A stretch of 64,000 bases of DNA. Origin: Proteus vulgaris. GTDB lineage: Bacteria; Pseudomonadota; Gammaproteobacteria; Enterobacterales; Enterobacteriaceae. The stretch spans positions 930,001 to 994,000 of the forward strand of contig NZ_CP090064.1 in assembly GCF_023100685.1 (NCBI RefSeq), written 5' to 3'. The position numbers and the translations under genes are program-made. Under the pieces are notes generated by a model. It saw only the letters and a program-made list of their open reading frames with translations. It did no database searches and was not told the DNA's origin. This document shows positions 29,008 through 38,157 of this stretch, piece by piece (within the stretch, counting starts at the first letter, position 1; the number at the start of each line of letters is the position of its first letter).

Positions 29008-30227
29008 TATTGGATCACCAAATAGTAAAAGAAGCAGGGACTGCTGAAATTAAAATGTGGACAAATGGTGTGCCTGTTGAGGCCGATGCTCTAAAGCAGC
29101 TTATCAATACCGCTAAGATGCCTTTTATCTTTAAACATATGGCGGTTATGCCTGATGTTCACTTAGGCAAAGGTTCAACAATAGGCAGTGTTATTCCAAC
29201 CAAAGGTGCGATTATTCCAGCGGCTGTTGGTGTGGATATCGGTTGTGGAATGATTGCAGTGAAAACATCATTACATGCAAATGATCTGCCCGATAATTTA
29301 TTTGCGATAAGAACAGCAATAGAACAAGCCGTTCCTCATGGAAGAACGAGTTATCAATCAGGGAATGATCGTGGTTCATGGAAGAACCCACCTAAACTTG
29401 TTGATCAACATTGGCAACAACTTGAAGGACGTTTTAAGGTTTTAACTGATAAGTATCCACGTTTACGAAATACTAATAATTATCGTCATCTTGGAACATT
29501 AGGAACAGGGAACCACTTTATTGAGTTGTGTCTTGATGAATCAGATAACGTTTGGGTAATGTTGCATAGTGGATCTCGGGGAGTTGGCAACGCTATCGGT
29601 ACGTTATTTATACAAATGGCACAAGAAGATATGAGAGAACATATTGCTAATTTGCCAGATAAAAACTTAGCGTACTTAAAAGAAGGAACGCTTTTCTATG
29701 ATGACTATATAGAAGCGGTTGAATGGGCTCAGGATTTTGCACGACATAATCGAGAAGTCATGATGGAACGTGTGTTGGCCGCATTATCAACACAAATCAC
29801 TAAACCTTTTACGACACAACAACAAGCAGTGAACTGCCACCATAACTATGTGCAAAAGGAAATGCACTTTGGTGAAGAGATATTGGTAACACGAAAAGGA
29901 GCTGTTTCAGCACAACGTGGTGAAATGGGGATCATTCCAGGTTCAATGGGTGCTAAGAGCTTTATTGTAAGAGGAAAAGGAAATGCTGAAAGTTTTTGTT
30001 CATGTAGCCATGGTGCAGGACGTGTAATGAGTCGAACGGCGGCTAAAAAAGCCTTTAGTGTTGAAGATCAGATCCGAGCTACAGCTCATGTGGAATGTCG
30101 AAAGGATAAAGATGTCATTGACGAAATTCCAATGGCTTATAAGGATATTGATGCAGTTATGAAGGCTCAATCATCTTTGGTTGAAGTTGTTCATACACTA
30201 AGACAGGTGGTGTGTGTAAAAGGTTAA
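29004..30227 (+). CDS. rtcB: RtcB RNA ligase (3'-phosphate/5'-OH)
   Basis: RtcB joins RNA 3'-phosphate or 2',3'-cyclic phosphate ends to 5'-OH ends using GTP and manganese. The 407-residue protein is full length (E. coli 408). VGVDIGCGMIAV carries the metal-binding Asp and Cys (Cys81 here). GTGNHFIE, MLHSGSRGVGN, VNCHHNYV and CSCSHGAGRVMS give the metal ligands and the guanylated His. It overlaps the slipin stop by four bases. rtcA (cyclase) and archease are absent from the window, so ligation probably runs without the partners found elsewhere. Confidence 0.96.
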   Translation: MILDHQIVKEAGTAEIKMWTNGVPVEADALKQLINTAKMPFIFKHMAVMPDVHLGKGSTIGSVIPTKGAIIPAAVGVDIGCGMIAVKTSLHANDLPDNLFAIRTAIEQAVPHGRTSYQSGNDRGSWKNPPKLVDQHWQQLEGRFKVLTDKYPRLRNTNNYRHLGTLGTGNHFIELCLDESDNVWVMLHSGSRGVGNAIGTLFIQMAQEDMREHIANLPDKNLAYLKEGTLFYDDYIEAVEWAQDFARHNREVMMERVLAALSTQITKPFTTQQQAVNCHHNYVQKEMHFGEEILVTRKGAVSAQRGEMGIIPGSMGAKSFIVRGKGNAESFCSCSHGAGRVMSRTAAKKAFSVEDQIRATAHVECRKDKDVIDEIPMAYKDIDAVMKAQSSLVEVVHTLRQVVCVKG

Positions 30228-30662
30228 TCGTACTTTTTTACGGTAATTCATAACTATCCCCTAATAGTAACGTAGGGGATAGTGAGATATGACAGCGTGT
30301 GCATGGAATGCAAATGAATACAAGTTAAAGAGTTAAAGTTATTTTTAAATTAAGTCCTTATTTGCTGTTTGAAATTTAAACAATCAATGTTTAGCATTAT
30401 TAATAAATAATTACTGATATTAAATTTATAATCGACCAATAAAGATAATCAAAAAACGAATACCTATATTGAGTCACTCTTTAATTAAAAAATAATTATT
30501 AATAACTTATTAATATCTACAATCGCAGTTATTTATTTAGTATAAAACAAATCCTAAATTTCTTAATTATATTAAAAATTAACTTTATTCTTATTGAAAA
30601 AATATAGCCTACTCTATTTAGTGTATTAATCTTCATAGCGCATATTAATAAAAAAGTGATTG
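30228..30662. other. rtcB-mrpI intergenic region with hairpin
   Basis: CTATCCCCTA (30254) and TAGGGGATAG (30273) form a perfect 10-bp stem after rtcB, but no T run follows, so it may protect a 3' end rather than terminate. The rest is AT-rich with no supported gene. Confidence 0.5.
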
Positions 30663-31223
30663 TTAATTTCTTATATCCCAAATGTGAACAAAACGTTTTG
30701 AGTTGCTTGCTGTATAGATAACAGTATGTGAAATATTCCGATGTCCCAAGTAATCCTGAATTAGACGCGTATCTCTACCTAAATCAGCAAGCGCATAGCC
30801 ACATGCATGGCGTAACATATGGGGATGAGGGCTTATAGATACATTAGCTTCTTTACCTAAACGGCGAAGTAATCCATATACTTGTTGACGAGAGATTGGA
30901 CCTGTTTTTTGAGATAAAAAGACCCATTCTGAGTCAGATTCTCTCCATGTTTCCCTTTTTTTCAACCAGTTAACCAGCGCATCGTATTCCTCTTCTATAA
31001 TAGGTTGTGTTGTTGATAAACCTCCTTTCAAGCGCCTGACGTAGAGTATCCTACTTTCCAAATCGATATCGCTTAAAGTTAGTCTGCATAGCTCACTAAC
31101 ACGAAACCCATGTAAAAAACACATTAAAAACATACAGTAATCTCTTTCTGGATATCGTCCTTCTTTTGCTTGCTTCAAAATAGAGTTGATCTCAAAACGT
31201 GTAAGAAACTTACGTTGCTTCAT
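30663..31223 (-). CDS. mrpI: MrpI tyrosine recombinase for the MR/P invertible element
   Basis: MrpI inverts the promoter element that switches MR/P fimbriae on and off. The 186-residue XerC/FimB-type recombinase has the catalytic Arg in LHGFRVSELC near residue 40, the HxxR pair in PHPHMLRHACG, the GHRN His, and the nucleophile Tyr in HTVIYTAS. I use the MKQRKFLTR start with AAGG upstream; the in-frame extension upstream looks non-coding. It is divergent from the mrpA operon, as in P. mirabilis. Confidence 0.95.
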   Translation of the reverse strand: MKQRKFLTRFEINSILKQAKEGRYPERDYCMFLMCFLHGFRVSELCRLTLSDIDLESRILYVRRLKGGLSTTQPIIEEEYDALVNWLKKRETWRESDSEWVFLSQKTGPISRQQVYGLLRRLGKEANVSISPHPHMLRHACGYALADLGRDTRLIQDYLGHRNISHTVIYTASNSKRFVHIWDIRN

Positions 31224-31455
31224 TTTTATAACCTTTTCAATGAGATAACAAAGAACAAAAGTCAATTGATACATAACTATAACAAGTAATATGTATCAAT
31301 AAAGAGTTGTGTTTTTTTTATGCTTGCGCTTTTACTTGTTAATTTTAAACAAGTTTATTGAAAGTTTATTTATTTTTAGAAAATGAAAGTGATTGATTGA
31401 CAAAGCGAAAAATGAGTATAGGTAGGAATTCGGCCATCTTTAGAGAAATAAACAG

Positions 31456-31472
31456 AATACACCAAATTGTTT
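31456..31472 (+). repeat. left inverted repeat of the mrp invertible element
   Basis: AATACACCAAATTGTTT is repeated inverted at 31725-31741. The flanking AAACA also matches with one mismatch, giving a repeat near the 21 bases recorded for the MR/P element. Confidence 0.9.
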
Positions 31473-31475
31473 ACT

Positions 31476-31504
31476 ATTATTCTCTGGCTTCTCACTTAAG
31501 TCAA
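31476..31504 (-). promoter_or_regulatory. invertible-element promoter, facing mrpI (OFF orientation)
   Basis: On the minus strand TTGACT and AATAAT are 17 bases apart just inside the left repeat. This is the only strong sigma-70 match I find in the element. It points away from mrpA. Inverting the 252-bp segment would put it just upstream of mrpA. Confidence 0.75.
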
Positions 31505-31724
31505 ATTTAATATTCATCACATATCATCATTTATTTAACATATTGATATTTATCATTATTTCAAAAATTAAATATGATTAGTTACTTTGTTTAAAATCTA
31601 GAAATAAATTTTTTTACTTTTTTCACAAATTATAGTAATTGCACTTAGAATTATAAACTCTTTTTCTGATATTTAAAGTTAGATTATCTAAATGTGTTTA
31701 ATTTCGAGATGAAAATTTTTAACA

Positions 31725-31741
31725 AAACAATTTGGTGTATT
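31725..31741 (-). repeat. right inverted repeat of the mrp invertible element
   Basis: AAACAATTTGGTGTATT is the exact reverse complement of the left repeat. The enclosed segment is 252 bases, matching the known size of the MR/P invertible element. Confidence 0.9.
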
Positions 31742-31754
31742 TTGTTTTGTTTCT

Positions 31755-31773
31755 AACGAAATTTAATTTCGTT
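31755..31773 (+). promoter_or_regulatory. mrpA leader hairpin
   Basis: AACGAAATT and AATTTCGTT form a 9-bp inverted repeat followed by GTTTTGG, inside the untranslated leader. A second stem, ATTAGGA/TCCTAAT, lies at 31826-31848. They may shape mRNA stability or attenuation. No function is proven. Confidence 0.4.
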
Positions 31774-31899
31774 TTGGACGGGCACAAGTATACCAAAATT
31801 AAAAAACTCAATAATGAGTCATTCAATTAGGAATAATTCAATCCTAATGAATTTATTATTTTTAATGTCTTCGTCCTTTATATTTTAGGAAACAAAAAG

Positions 31900-32427
31900 A
31901 TGAAATTAAATAAATTAGCGTTAGTTCTTGGCTTAGGTTTATCTGTTGCTGCGGGTTCTGCATTTGCTGCTGACCAAGGTCACGGTACTGTTAAATTTGT
32001 TGGTTCAATTATTGATGCACCTTGTTCTATTCATCCTGATTCAGAAAATCAAACTGTTCCATTAGGTCAAATTTCTACTGCTGCATTAAAAGATGGTGGC
32101 CGTAGTAATTCTCGTGATTTCAAAATTTCTTTAGAAAATTGCACAACTGAAACTTATAAAACAGTTCAAACAACCTTCACTGGTTCAGAAGATGCAGACA
32201 TTTTAGCAGGCTCTTTAGGTATTGAAGGTATCGCTAAAAATGCTGCTGTTGTTATCACTGATGCGGGTGGTAAACAAATCAAATTAGGTACACCAAGTGC
32301 AGCTCAAAACTTACGTGATGGTAATAATGATCTGAACTTCGCTGCTTACCTACAAGGTTCTGCTGCAGAAGCCGCTGTTCCAGGTGACTTCACTGCAATT
32401 GCAACTTTCGCACTGACTTATCAGTAA
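31900..32427 (+). CDS. mrpA: MR/P fimbria major pilin
   Basis: MrpA is the main structural subunit of mannose-resistant Proteus-like fimbriae, exported through the chaperone-usher route. The 175-residue precursor has a signal peptide cleaved near AFA-ADQGHGTVKF. It has two conserved Cys (DAPCSI and LENCTT) and the usual C-terminal beta-zipper TAIATFALTYQ. The protein matches P. mirabilis MrpA almost throughout but differs around residues 95-110. It is the first gene of mrpABCDEFGHJ. Confidence 0.95.
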   Translation: MKLNKLALVLGLGLSVAAGSAFAADQGHGTVKFVGSIIDAPCSIHPDSENQTVPLGQISTAALKDGGRSNSRDFKISLENCTTETYKTVQTTFTGSEDADILAGSLGIEGIAKNAAVVITDAGGKQIKLGTPSAAQNLRDGNNDLNFAAYLQGSAAEAAVPGDFTAIATFALTYQ

Positions 32428-32510
32428 GAAAAAATAAGTTCTGTACATGGATGTACAGAGCTTTATTTCCTGTGTCTATTTTTAACGATTTTTTTCTTAC
32501 GGAGAAAAAT

Positions 32511-33071
32511 ATGAATCGCAAGATGACACCACTATGGCTATGCCTTATTGCCAGCTTACTGACAACATCGGTAATAGCAAGTGATGTAAAACAAGATAAA
32601 AACATGCATCAGCGATTTGGGGTACTTAATCTTTCAGGCTCGATCTTAGAACCATCTTGCACGATTGCAGCAGGAAGTGGTGAACAAGTTATTCCACTGA
32701 CAACGGTTTCTATTCCAATGTTAGTGACTGAAGGGCGAGGACCTATTGAGTATTTTTCTATCAGATTAACGGAATGTACGCTCATTGAACAAAAAGGTCA
32801 GGAAGCGGACAACCCTCGTTTTATTGCAACGTTTGAAGGACCTTCTAACGAAAATGGTAATTTTACGCTTTCTGGTGAAGCAAGAGGTGCATCATTAGCG
32901 ATAGCTGATCGTTATGGTAGACAAGCTATTCCAGGGCAACCATTGCCCCCTGTTGGTATTGATTCGAAATCAATGGCGTTACTTTATCAAGCGCGAATAG
33001 TCAAAAATAACGAAATACCCAAAGCAGGGAATTACCGTACAACGCTGCGATTTAAGCTGGAATACTATTAA
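32511..33071 (+). CDS. mrpB: MrpB minor pilin (anchor-type)
   Basis: The 186-residue protein is a fimbrial subunit of the kind placed second in MR/P operons and thought to end fibre growth. A signal peptide of about 23 residues is followed by GVLNLSGSILEPSCTIAAG and a second Cys in RLTECTL. It ends in an alternating beta-strand RTTLRFKLEYY. GGAG lies nine bases before the ATG; the ORF extends upstream but without family match. Confidence 0.9.
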   Translation: MNRKMTPLWLCLIASLLTTSVIASDVKQDKNMHQRFGVLNLSGSILEPSCTIAAGSGEQVIPLTTVSIPMLVTEGRGPIEYFSIRLTECTLIEQKGQEADNPRFIATFEGPSNENGNFTLSGEARGASLAIADRYGRQAIPGQPLPPVGIDSKSMALLYQARIVKNNEIPKAGNYRTTLRFKLEYY

Positions 33072-33092
33072 ATGGATCGGGTTGGATAATTT

Positions 33093-35708
33093 ATGGCGAG
33101 ATCATTCAAAACCGTTGGTTTAGGGACGGAAAAAAAGAAAAAACAACATACTATTCGGCCTGTTGCTGTACTGATCTATTTAATCCTTACTGGGGCTTCC
33201 AGTATTTCAAGTTCAGCTTTAGCAAATAGTGATATTGAATTTAATGCCGATATTCTGGATCTAAAAGATAAGCAAAATATCGACTTATCAGATTTCTCTC
33301 GTGCGGGCTATATTATGCCTGGCCGATATGAGTTTGTTGTTCGTGTTAACAATAATGAACTCCCTGAACTTTATAACATTAATTATGTAGTGCCTGCCAA
33401 TGATCCTAAAGGTAGTGAACCTTGCTTACCTCCAGAATTGATCCATCAAATAGGCCTTAAACCTGAATGGGCTGAAAAAGTTAAATATCAAGATAATGGA
33501 AGTTGTCTTGATATCTCTTCCATTCCTGGAATGACAGTAAATGCAAGTCTAGGAAGTGGTAATCTTATTCTGACTATTCCTCAAGCTTATCTTGAATATT
33601 CAGCACCAAACTGGGATCCACCTTCTCGTTGGGATCATGGTATCTCAGGAGTGCTTTTTGACTATAACGTCAATGCTAACGTGACAGATCCCGCTAAAGG
33701 AAAGCAACGTCAACAAGTTACAGGTTTAGGAACCGTGGGCGCAAACCTGGGGGTTTGGCGTTTCCGTGCTGATTGGCAAGCAAGTTATCAGCATACAACG
33801 GGTCTTCCCGATAGCACTGAAAATAGTTGGAAATGGAACCAGCTTTATCTTTATAGAGCAATCACCCAATTAGGGGCTCGCCTTGTGATGGGGGAGACTT
33901 ATTCACGCTCTGACATTTTCGATAACTTCCGTTTTACTGGGATTAATTTATCTACGGATGACAATATGCTACCGCCTAACTTAAGGGGGTATGCCCCTGA
34001 AGTAACGGGGGTCGCAAAAACGAATGCGAAGGTGACGATTAGCCAACAAGGTCGTGTGATCTATGAAACTCAGGTTGCTCCCGGGCCGTTTCGTATTCAA
34101 GACATTAATGATGCAGTGAGTGGCAAATTAGATGTACGTGTTGAAGAACAAGATGGATCTGTTCAAGAATTCCAAATGGATACTGCGAGTATTCCTTATT
34201 TAACACGTCCTGGCCGAGTGCAATATAAATTATCTGCAGGTAAACCGTCAGATATGAACCGTAATACCGAAGGTCCTATTTTTGGTATGGGTGAATTCTC
34301 GTGGGGTATTAGTAATGGTTGGTCACTTTATGGTGGTTCATTAGTCTCTGGCGATTATAACTCTGTTTCTGCTGGTATTGGTCGTGACTTAATGGCGCTG
34401 GGTGCCATCTCTTTTGATGCAACACATTCTTGGGCCAAAATTCCAAGTGATAACAAGCGCTATCACGGTGGTTCTTATCGCTTAAGTTACTCAAAACGTT
34501 TTGAACAAATAAATAGCCAAGTGACATTCGCAGGCTATCGATTCTCTGAACGTGATTTTATGAGTATGAACCAATATTTAGATCGCCGTTATCGTGATGG
34601 TGAAGAAGATAACAATAAAGAGCTTTATACCATTATGTTTAGTAAGCAGTTCCCTGAATGGGGATTAAGTGCTTACTTAAACTATAGCCATCAGACTTAT
34701 TGGAATAAGCCTAATAATGATAACTATAACTTGTCATTAGCCAAAGCGATGGATATTGGTCGCTTTAAAAACATCAATCTCAGTCTGTCGGCGTTTCGCA
34801 ATAAATTCAATGGCACCAATGATAATGGCATTTATATGAATGTCAGTATGCCTTGGAGCGATCGTGCAACCATTAGCTACAACACCGTGATTAACAAACA
34901 CGGTAATTCACATAATGTCAGTTATTACGATCGTATTGATGACAATAGTAGCTATCGTGTTGGTGCTGGCTTAAGTAGTAACGGTAAACCATCTGCAGAT
35001 GCCTATCTCATGCATTACGCTGATGCAGCATTAATCACTGCCAGTGCGAGCCATATAAATGATGAATACACATCAGCCACATTATCATTGCAAGGTGGGG
35101 CAACATTGACACCAAAAGGTGGGGCATTACACCGTACAAGTCGTACAGGTAGTACTCGTTTACTTATTGATACAGATGGTATTTCTGATGTACCAGTGAA
35201 GAGTATCGGTGCTATTACTCGTACCAATGCTTTTGGTAAAGCCATACTGCCTGATATCAATGATTATTACCGTAGTAGTGCCAGTATCGACCTTGATCAG
35301 ATGCCTGATAACGCTGAAGCATTACGCTCAATTCAACAACTAACCCTAACAGAAGGCGCAATAGGCTACCGTCACTTTGATGTAGTGTCGGGACAAAAAG
35401 CCATGGCTGTCATTCGTTTACAAGATGGAACTTACCCACCATTTGGTGCCAGTGTCACAACTGATAAAGGCCGAGAGCTCGGTATTGTCAATGATGGTGG
35501 AAATGTCTACCTGACAGGTATTAATAGTGGCGATGTGTTGAGTGTGCGTTGGAATGGACAAGCACAGTGCAAAGTTCAGATCCCGACATTAGTTGAAGGC
35601 ATGTTTATATCTTCATTATTACTAACTTGTGGTGATGGCAATACCACACCATCAACAATCAATCAAAGAACCGAACCCTTACCTAAACCTCAATTGATCA
35701 CAAAATAA
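33093..35708 (+). CDS. mrpC: MrpC outer-membrane usher
   Basis: The usher forms the outer-membrane pore and assembly platform. The 871-residue protein has a signal sequence near residues 25-45, an N-terminal periplasmic domain starting IEFNADILDLKDKQNIDLS, a 24-strand barrel with plug, and C-terminal periplasmic domains that include the conserved Cys pair near 825 and 850 (GQAQCKV and LLTCGDG). The length is normal for FimD/PapC proteins. It lies between mrpB and the chaperone gene. Confidence 0.95.
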   Translation: MARSFKTVGLGTEKKKKQHTIRPVAVLIYLILTGASSISSSALANSDIEFNADILDLKDKQNIDLSDFSRAGYIMPGRYEFVVRVNNNELPELYNINYVVPANDPKGSEPCLPPELIHQIGLKPEWAEKVKYQDNGSCLDISSIPGMTVNASLGSGNLILTIPQAYLEYSAPNWDPPSRWDHGISGVLFDYNVNANVTDPAKGKQRQQVTGLGTVGANLGVWRFRADWQASYQHTTGLPDSTENSWKWNQLYLYRAITQLGARLVMGETYSRSDIFDNFRFTGINLSTDDNMLPPNLRGYAPEVTGVAKTNAKVTISQQGRVIYETQVAPGPFRIQDINDAVSGKLDVRVEEQDGSVQEFQMDTASIPYLTRPGRVQYKLSAGKPSDMNRNTEGPIFGMGEFSWGISNGWSLYGGSLVSGDYNSVSAGIGRDLMALGAISFDATHSWAKIPSDNKRYHGGSYRLSYSKRFEQINSQVTFAGYRFSERDFMSMNQYLDRRYRDGEEDNNKELYTIMFSKQFPEWGLSAYLNYSHQTYWNKPNNDNYNLSLAKAMDIGRFKNINLSLSAFRNKFNGTNDNGIYMNVSMPWSDRATISYNTVINKHGNSHNVSYYDRIDDNSSYRVGAGLSSNGKPSADAYLMHYADAALITASASHINDEYTSATLSLQGGATLTPKGGALHRTSRTGSTRLLIDTDGISDVPVKSIGAITRTNAFGKAILPDINDYYRSSASIDLDQMPDNAEALRSIQQLTLTEGAIGYRHFDVVSGQKAMAVIRLQDGTYPPFGASVTTDKGRELGIVNDGGNVYLTGINSGDVLSVRWNGQAQCKVQIPTLVEGMFISSLLLTCGDGNTTPSTINQRTEPLPKPQLITK

Positions 35709-35762
35709 GGTTAGGCAAAAGGGAAAGATAACAATAATTTCAGACAAAAAGAGTAATTTAAA

Positions 35763-36521
35763 ATGATGTTATTAAAGCGCTTATTTGTTGTAACAACCAC
35801 TTTATTGACTGGAATGATGTTTACTAGTCAAGCCATTGCCGCGATTGCTTTAGATAGAACGCGCGTCATTTTTAATGGCGCGGATAAATCAATTAGTTTA
35901 AATGTCAGTAATCAAAATAAAGAGCTGCCTTATTTAGCACAAGGTTGGATGGAAAATGAGAATGGTGAACGTATTGATTCTCCATTGCTGGTTTTACCAC
36001 CAATCCAACGTATTGAACCAGGCGATAAAAGCCAAGTAAAAGTGCAGTCATTGCCTGACATTGCCAAGTTACCACAAGATAGAGAAAGCGTTTTCTATTT
36101 TAACTTGCGTGAAATTCCACCTCGTAGTGATAAACCCAACGTGTTGCAAATTGCATTACAAACACGAATTAAGTTGTTTTATCGCCCAGCGGCTATTTAT
36201 GCCACTCAAACAGATCTGACTCATCCTTGGCAAGAAAAAATCATCTTAACGAAAAAAGGTGATCGTTACGAAGTGAATAACCCAACACCTTACTACGTAA
36301 CATTAGTTGATGGATTGACAGGGTTACAAGGGAAAAGTCTTGATGGTTTTCAGCCATTAATGATTGCGCCTAAAAGTACAGGCACGATAAACCTAAATGC
36401 TTCTGCATTTGGTGCGTCACCAGTATTAAGTTACATCAATGATTATGGTGGACGTCCACAGATGAAATTTAGCTGTAATGGCAATGAATGCAAAGTGACA
36501 GAAACATCAGCAGGATACTAA
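35763..36521 (+). CDS. mrpD: MrpD periplasmic pilus chaperone
   Basis: MrpD folds pilin subunits in the periplasm by donor-strand complementation and passes them to MrpC. The 252-residue precursor has a signal peptide cleaved near AIA. The PapD-type motifs are LDRTRVIFNGADKSISLNVSN (subunit-binding Arg) and FYFNLREIPPRSD at 120-130, then LQTRIKLFYRPAAI with the conserved Lys. Confidence 0.95.
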   Translation: MMLLKRLFVVTTTLLTGMMFTSQAIAAIALDRTRVIFNGADKSISLNVSNQNKELPYLAQGWMENENGERIDSPLLVLPPIQRIEPGDKSQVKVQSLPDIAKLPQDRESVFYFNLREIPPRSDKPNVLQIALQTRIKLFYRPAAIYATQTDLTHPWQEKIILTKKGDRYEVNNPTPYYVTLVDGLTGLQGKSLDGFQPLMIAPKSTGTINLNASAFGASPVLSYINDYGGRPQMKFSCNGNECKVTETSAGY

Positions 36522-36534
36522 ATAGGTCTATTTT

Positions 36535-37080
36535 ATGAAAATGGAACAGCGGTTTAGCCCAAGCAAAGCAGTGTTGAGTTTTATTCTGGCAACATTTACT
36601 GGAGGCCTAAGTTTTACTGCTGTTGCGAATTTACCCGCTAGAGCGGTGAAAGATGTTATTCCAGGAATTGTTTATATCAATATTACTGGGAATGTTATTG
36701 CCCCACCGCCTTGTTTGATCAATGACGGCAAAATGATTGAGGTAAATTTTGGCGAAGTGATGAGTACGCGTATTGATGGCGCAAATTATAAACAGCCAGT
36801 TCACTATACTGCGACGTGCCAAAAGATGCCGACAAATGCAATGAAGGTTTATATCACTGGCAGCGCAACTGGATTCGATTCAAATGCACTACAAACAGAT
36901 ATTACGGGATTAGGGGTGCGTATTTTATATCAAGGCCAATTATTAGATTTAGGCAAAGCGATTAATTTTACCTACCCTAATTTGCCTGATTTAGAAGCTA
37001 TTCCTGTTCGTGATCAGAGTGCCACATTAAGTGGTGGTGATTTTGTCGCTAGTGGCACGTTGCATGTGGATTATCAGTAA
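36535..37080 (+). CDS. mrpE: MrpE minor pilin
   Basis: This 181-residue fimbrial subunit has an unusually long N-terminal region before the mature start. The Cys pair APPPCLIND and ATCQK is intact, and the C-terminal beta-strand ends TLHVDYQ. It is most similar to the next gene product (MrpF), sharing PPPCVI/LI, the VDG/IDGxNY stretch and the DLGV/IxI block, so the two look like a duplicated pair. It sits in the tip/adaptor part of the operon. Confidence 0.88.
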   Translation: MKMEQRFSPSKAVLSFILATFTGGLSFTAVANLPARAVKDVIPGIVYINITGNVIAPPPCLINDGKMIEVNFGEVMSTRIDGANYKQPVHYTATCQKMPTNAMKVYITGSATGFDSNALQTDITGLGVRILYQGQLLDLGKAINFTYPNLPDLEAIPVRDQSATLSGGDFVASGTLHVDYQ

Positions 37081-37091
37081 GGGGCCAGAAA

Positions 37092-37577
37092 ATGAATAAA
37101 TTAAAATACATATGCCTGATTGCATTACTGAATTCTTACGCGGTCATGGGTGCAGATACGCCGAATATGAAATTATTTGGCACCTTATTAGTTCCACCTC
37201 CTTGTGTTATCAGCAATAACCAACTGATTGATGTCTATTTTGGACACAACGTAGGTATTCATAAAGTAGATGGTATTAATTACACCGAATCAGTGAATTA
37301 TCAACTGGTCTGCGATCCAAATTTAAAAGGATGGGATTTAGGTCTTTCTATTATTGGACCTAAAACACAGTTTGATGAAGCTGCGCTACAAACCAATATT
37401 CCTGATTTAGGTATTCATCTCACACAAGATGGTCAGCCTTTTAAATTAAACGAACGCATTGCGATATCACCGGATAATCCTCCAGTGATCCAAGCTGTGC
37501 CGGTTAAAAGACCGGGTAGCACGCTACCTGAAGGTGCATTTGAAGTTTCAGCAACACTTCTTGCTGAATACCAATAG
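37092..37577 (+). CDS. mrpF: MrpF minor pilin
   Basis: The 161-residue pilin-like protein has a signal peptide ending near VMGA and two Cys (PPPCVI and LVCDP). The C-terminal VSATLLAEYQ strand is present. Similarity to MrpE suggests an adaptor just below the adhesin. It is separated from mrpE and mrpG by about ten bases on each side, so the genes are one transcript. Confidence 0.9.
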   Translation: MNKLKYICLIALLNSYAVMGADTPNMKLFGTLLVPPPCVISNNQLIDVYFGHNVGIHKVDGINYTESVNYQLVCDPNLKGWDLGLSIIGPKTQFDEAALQTNIPDLGIHLTQDGQPFKLNERIAISPDNPPVIQAVPVKRPGSTLPEGAFEVSATLLAEYQ

Positions 37578-37587
37578 GAGCGTATTG

Positions 37588-38136
37588 ATGAAAATGAAAA
37601 GATTATCGATCCCGTTCGTTTTGGGCTTTATCACATTTATGGGATTAACATCAACGGCGTTTTCTGCACCAGACAATATGTACTTTCACGGCATATTAGT
37701 TGATGAGCCTTGCACCATAAAACCTGGTGATGAAACCGTTGAATTAGATTTTGGCAATATTCCTGATAAGAATCTTTATGCATATCAAAGAACACCAAGC
37801 AAATTATTTCAAATTCGCTTATCTGAATGTGATCTCACGATTGGTAAAAGCGTCAAAATTACATTTAAAGGTGATGAAAACCAAGCCATGGCAGGGCAAG
37901 GCTTTTTAGCGATTAGCTCAAGTAGCCAAGCGGCAGGAATTGCGGTTGGATTGGAGTCTGAAAATGGAAATGCCTTACCTGTTAATAAAGAGACAGACAA
38001 ACTTTCATTAAATGCGGATGACACTATTTTAAATTTTTATGCCTTTATTCAAGGGGAACCGGATGCGATTGCCAATCAATCCATTAAACGCGGTCCATTT
38101 AGTGCAATAGCCACATTCCATTTGAATTATGACTAA
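37588..38136 (+). CDS. mrpG: MrpG minor pilin
   Basis: MrpG (182 residues from the ATG with AGGAG upstream) is a pilin-like subunit. It has a signal sequence ending near TAFSAP, Cys in DEPCTIK and SECDL, and the C-terminal FSAIATFHLNYD. It is needed for wild-type fibre structure in P. mirabilis by published accounts I recall. An in-frame upstream extension overlaps mrpF and is rejected. Confidence 0.9.
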   Translation: MKMKRLSIPFVLGFITFMGLTSTAFSAPDNMYFHGILVDEPCTIKPGDETVELDFGNIPDKNLYAYQRTPSKLFQIRLSECDLTIGKSVKITFKGDENQAMAGQGFLAISSSSQAAGIAVGLESENGNALPVNKETDKLSLNADDTILNFYAFIQGEPDAIANQSIKRGPFSAIATFHLNYD

Positions 38137-38157
38137 TTATTAGGGTTGAGGTTTTCT

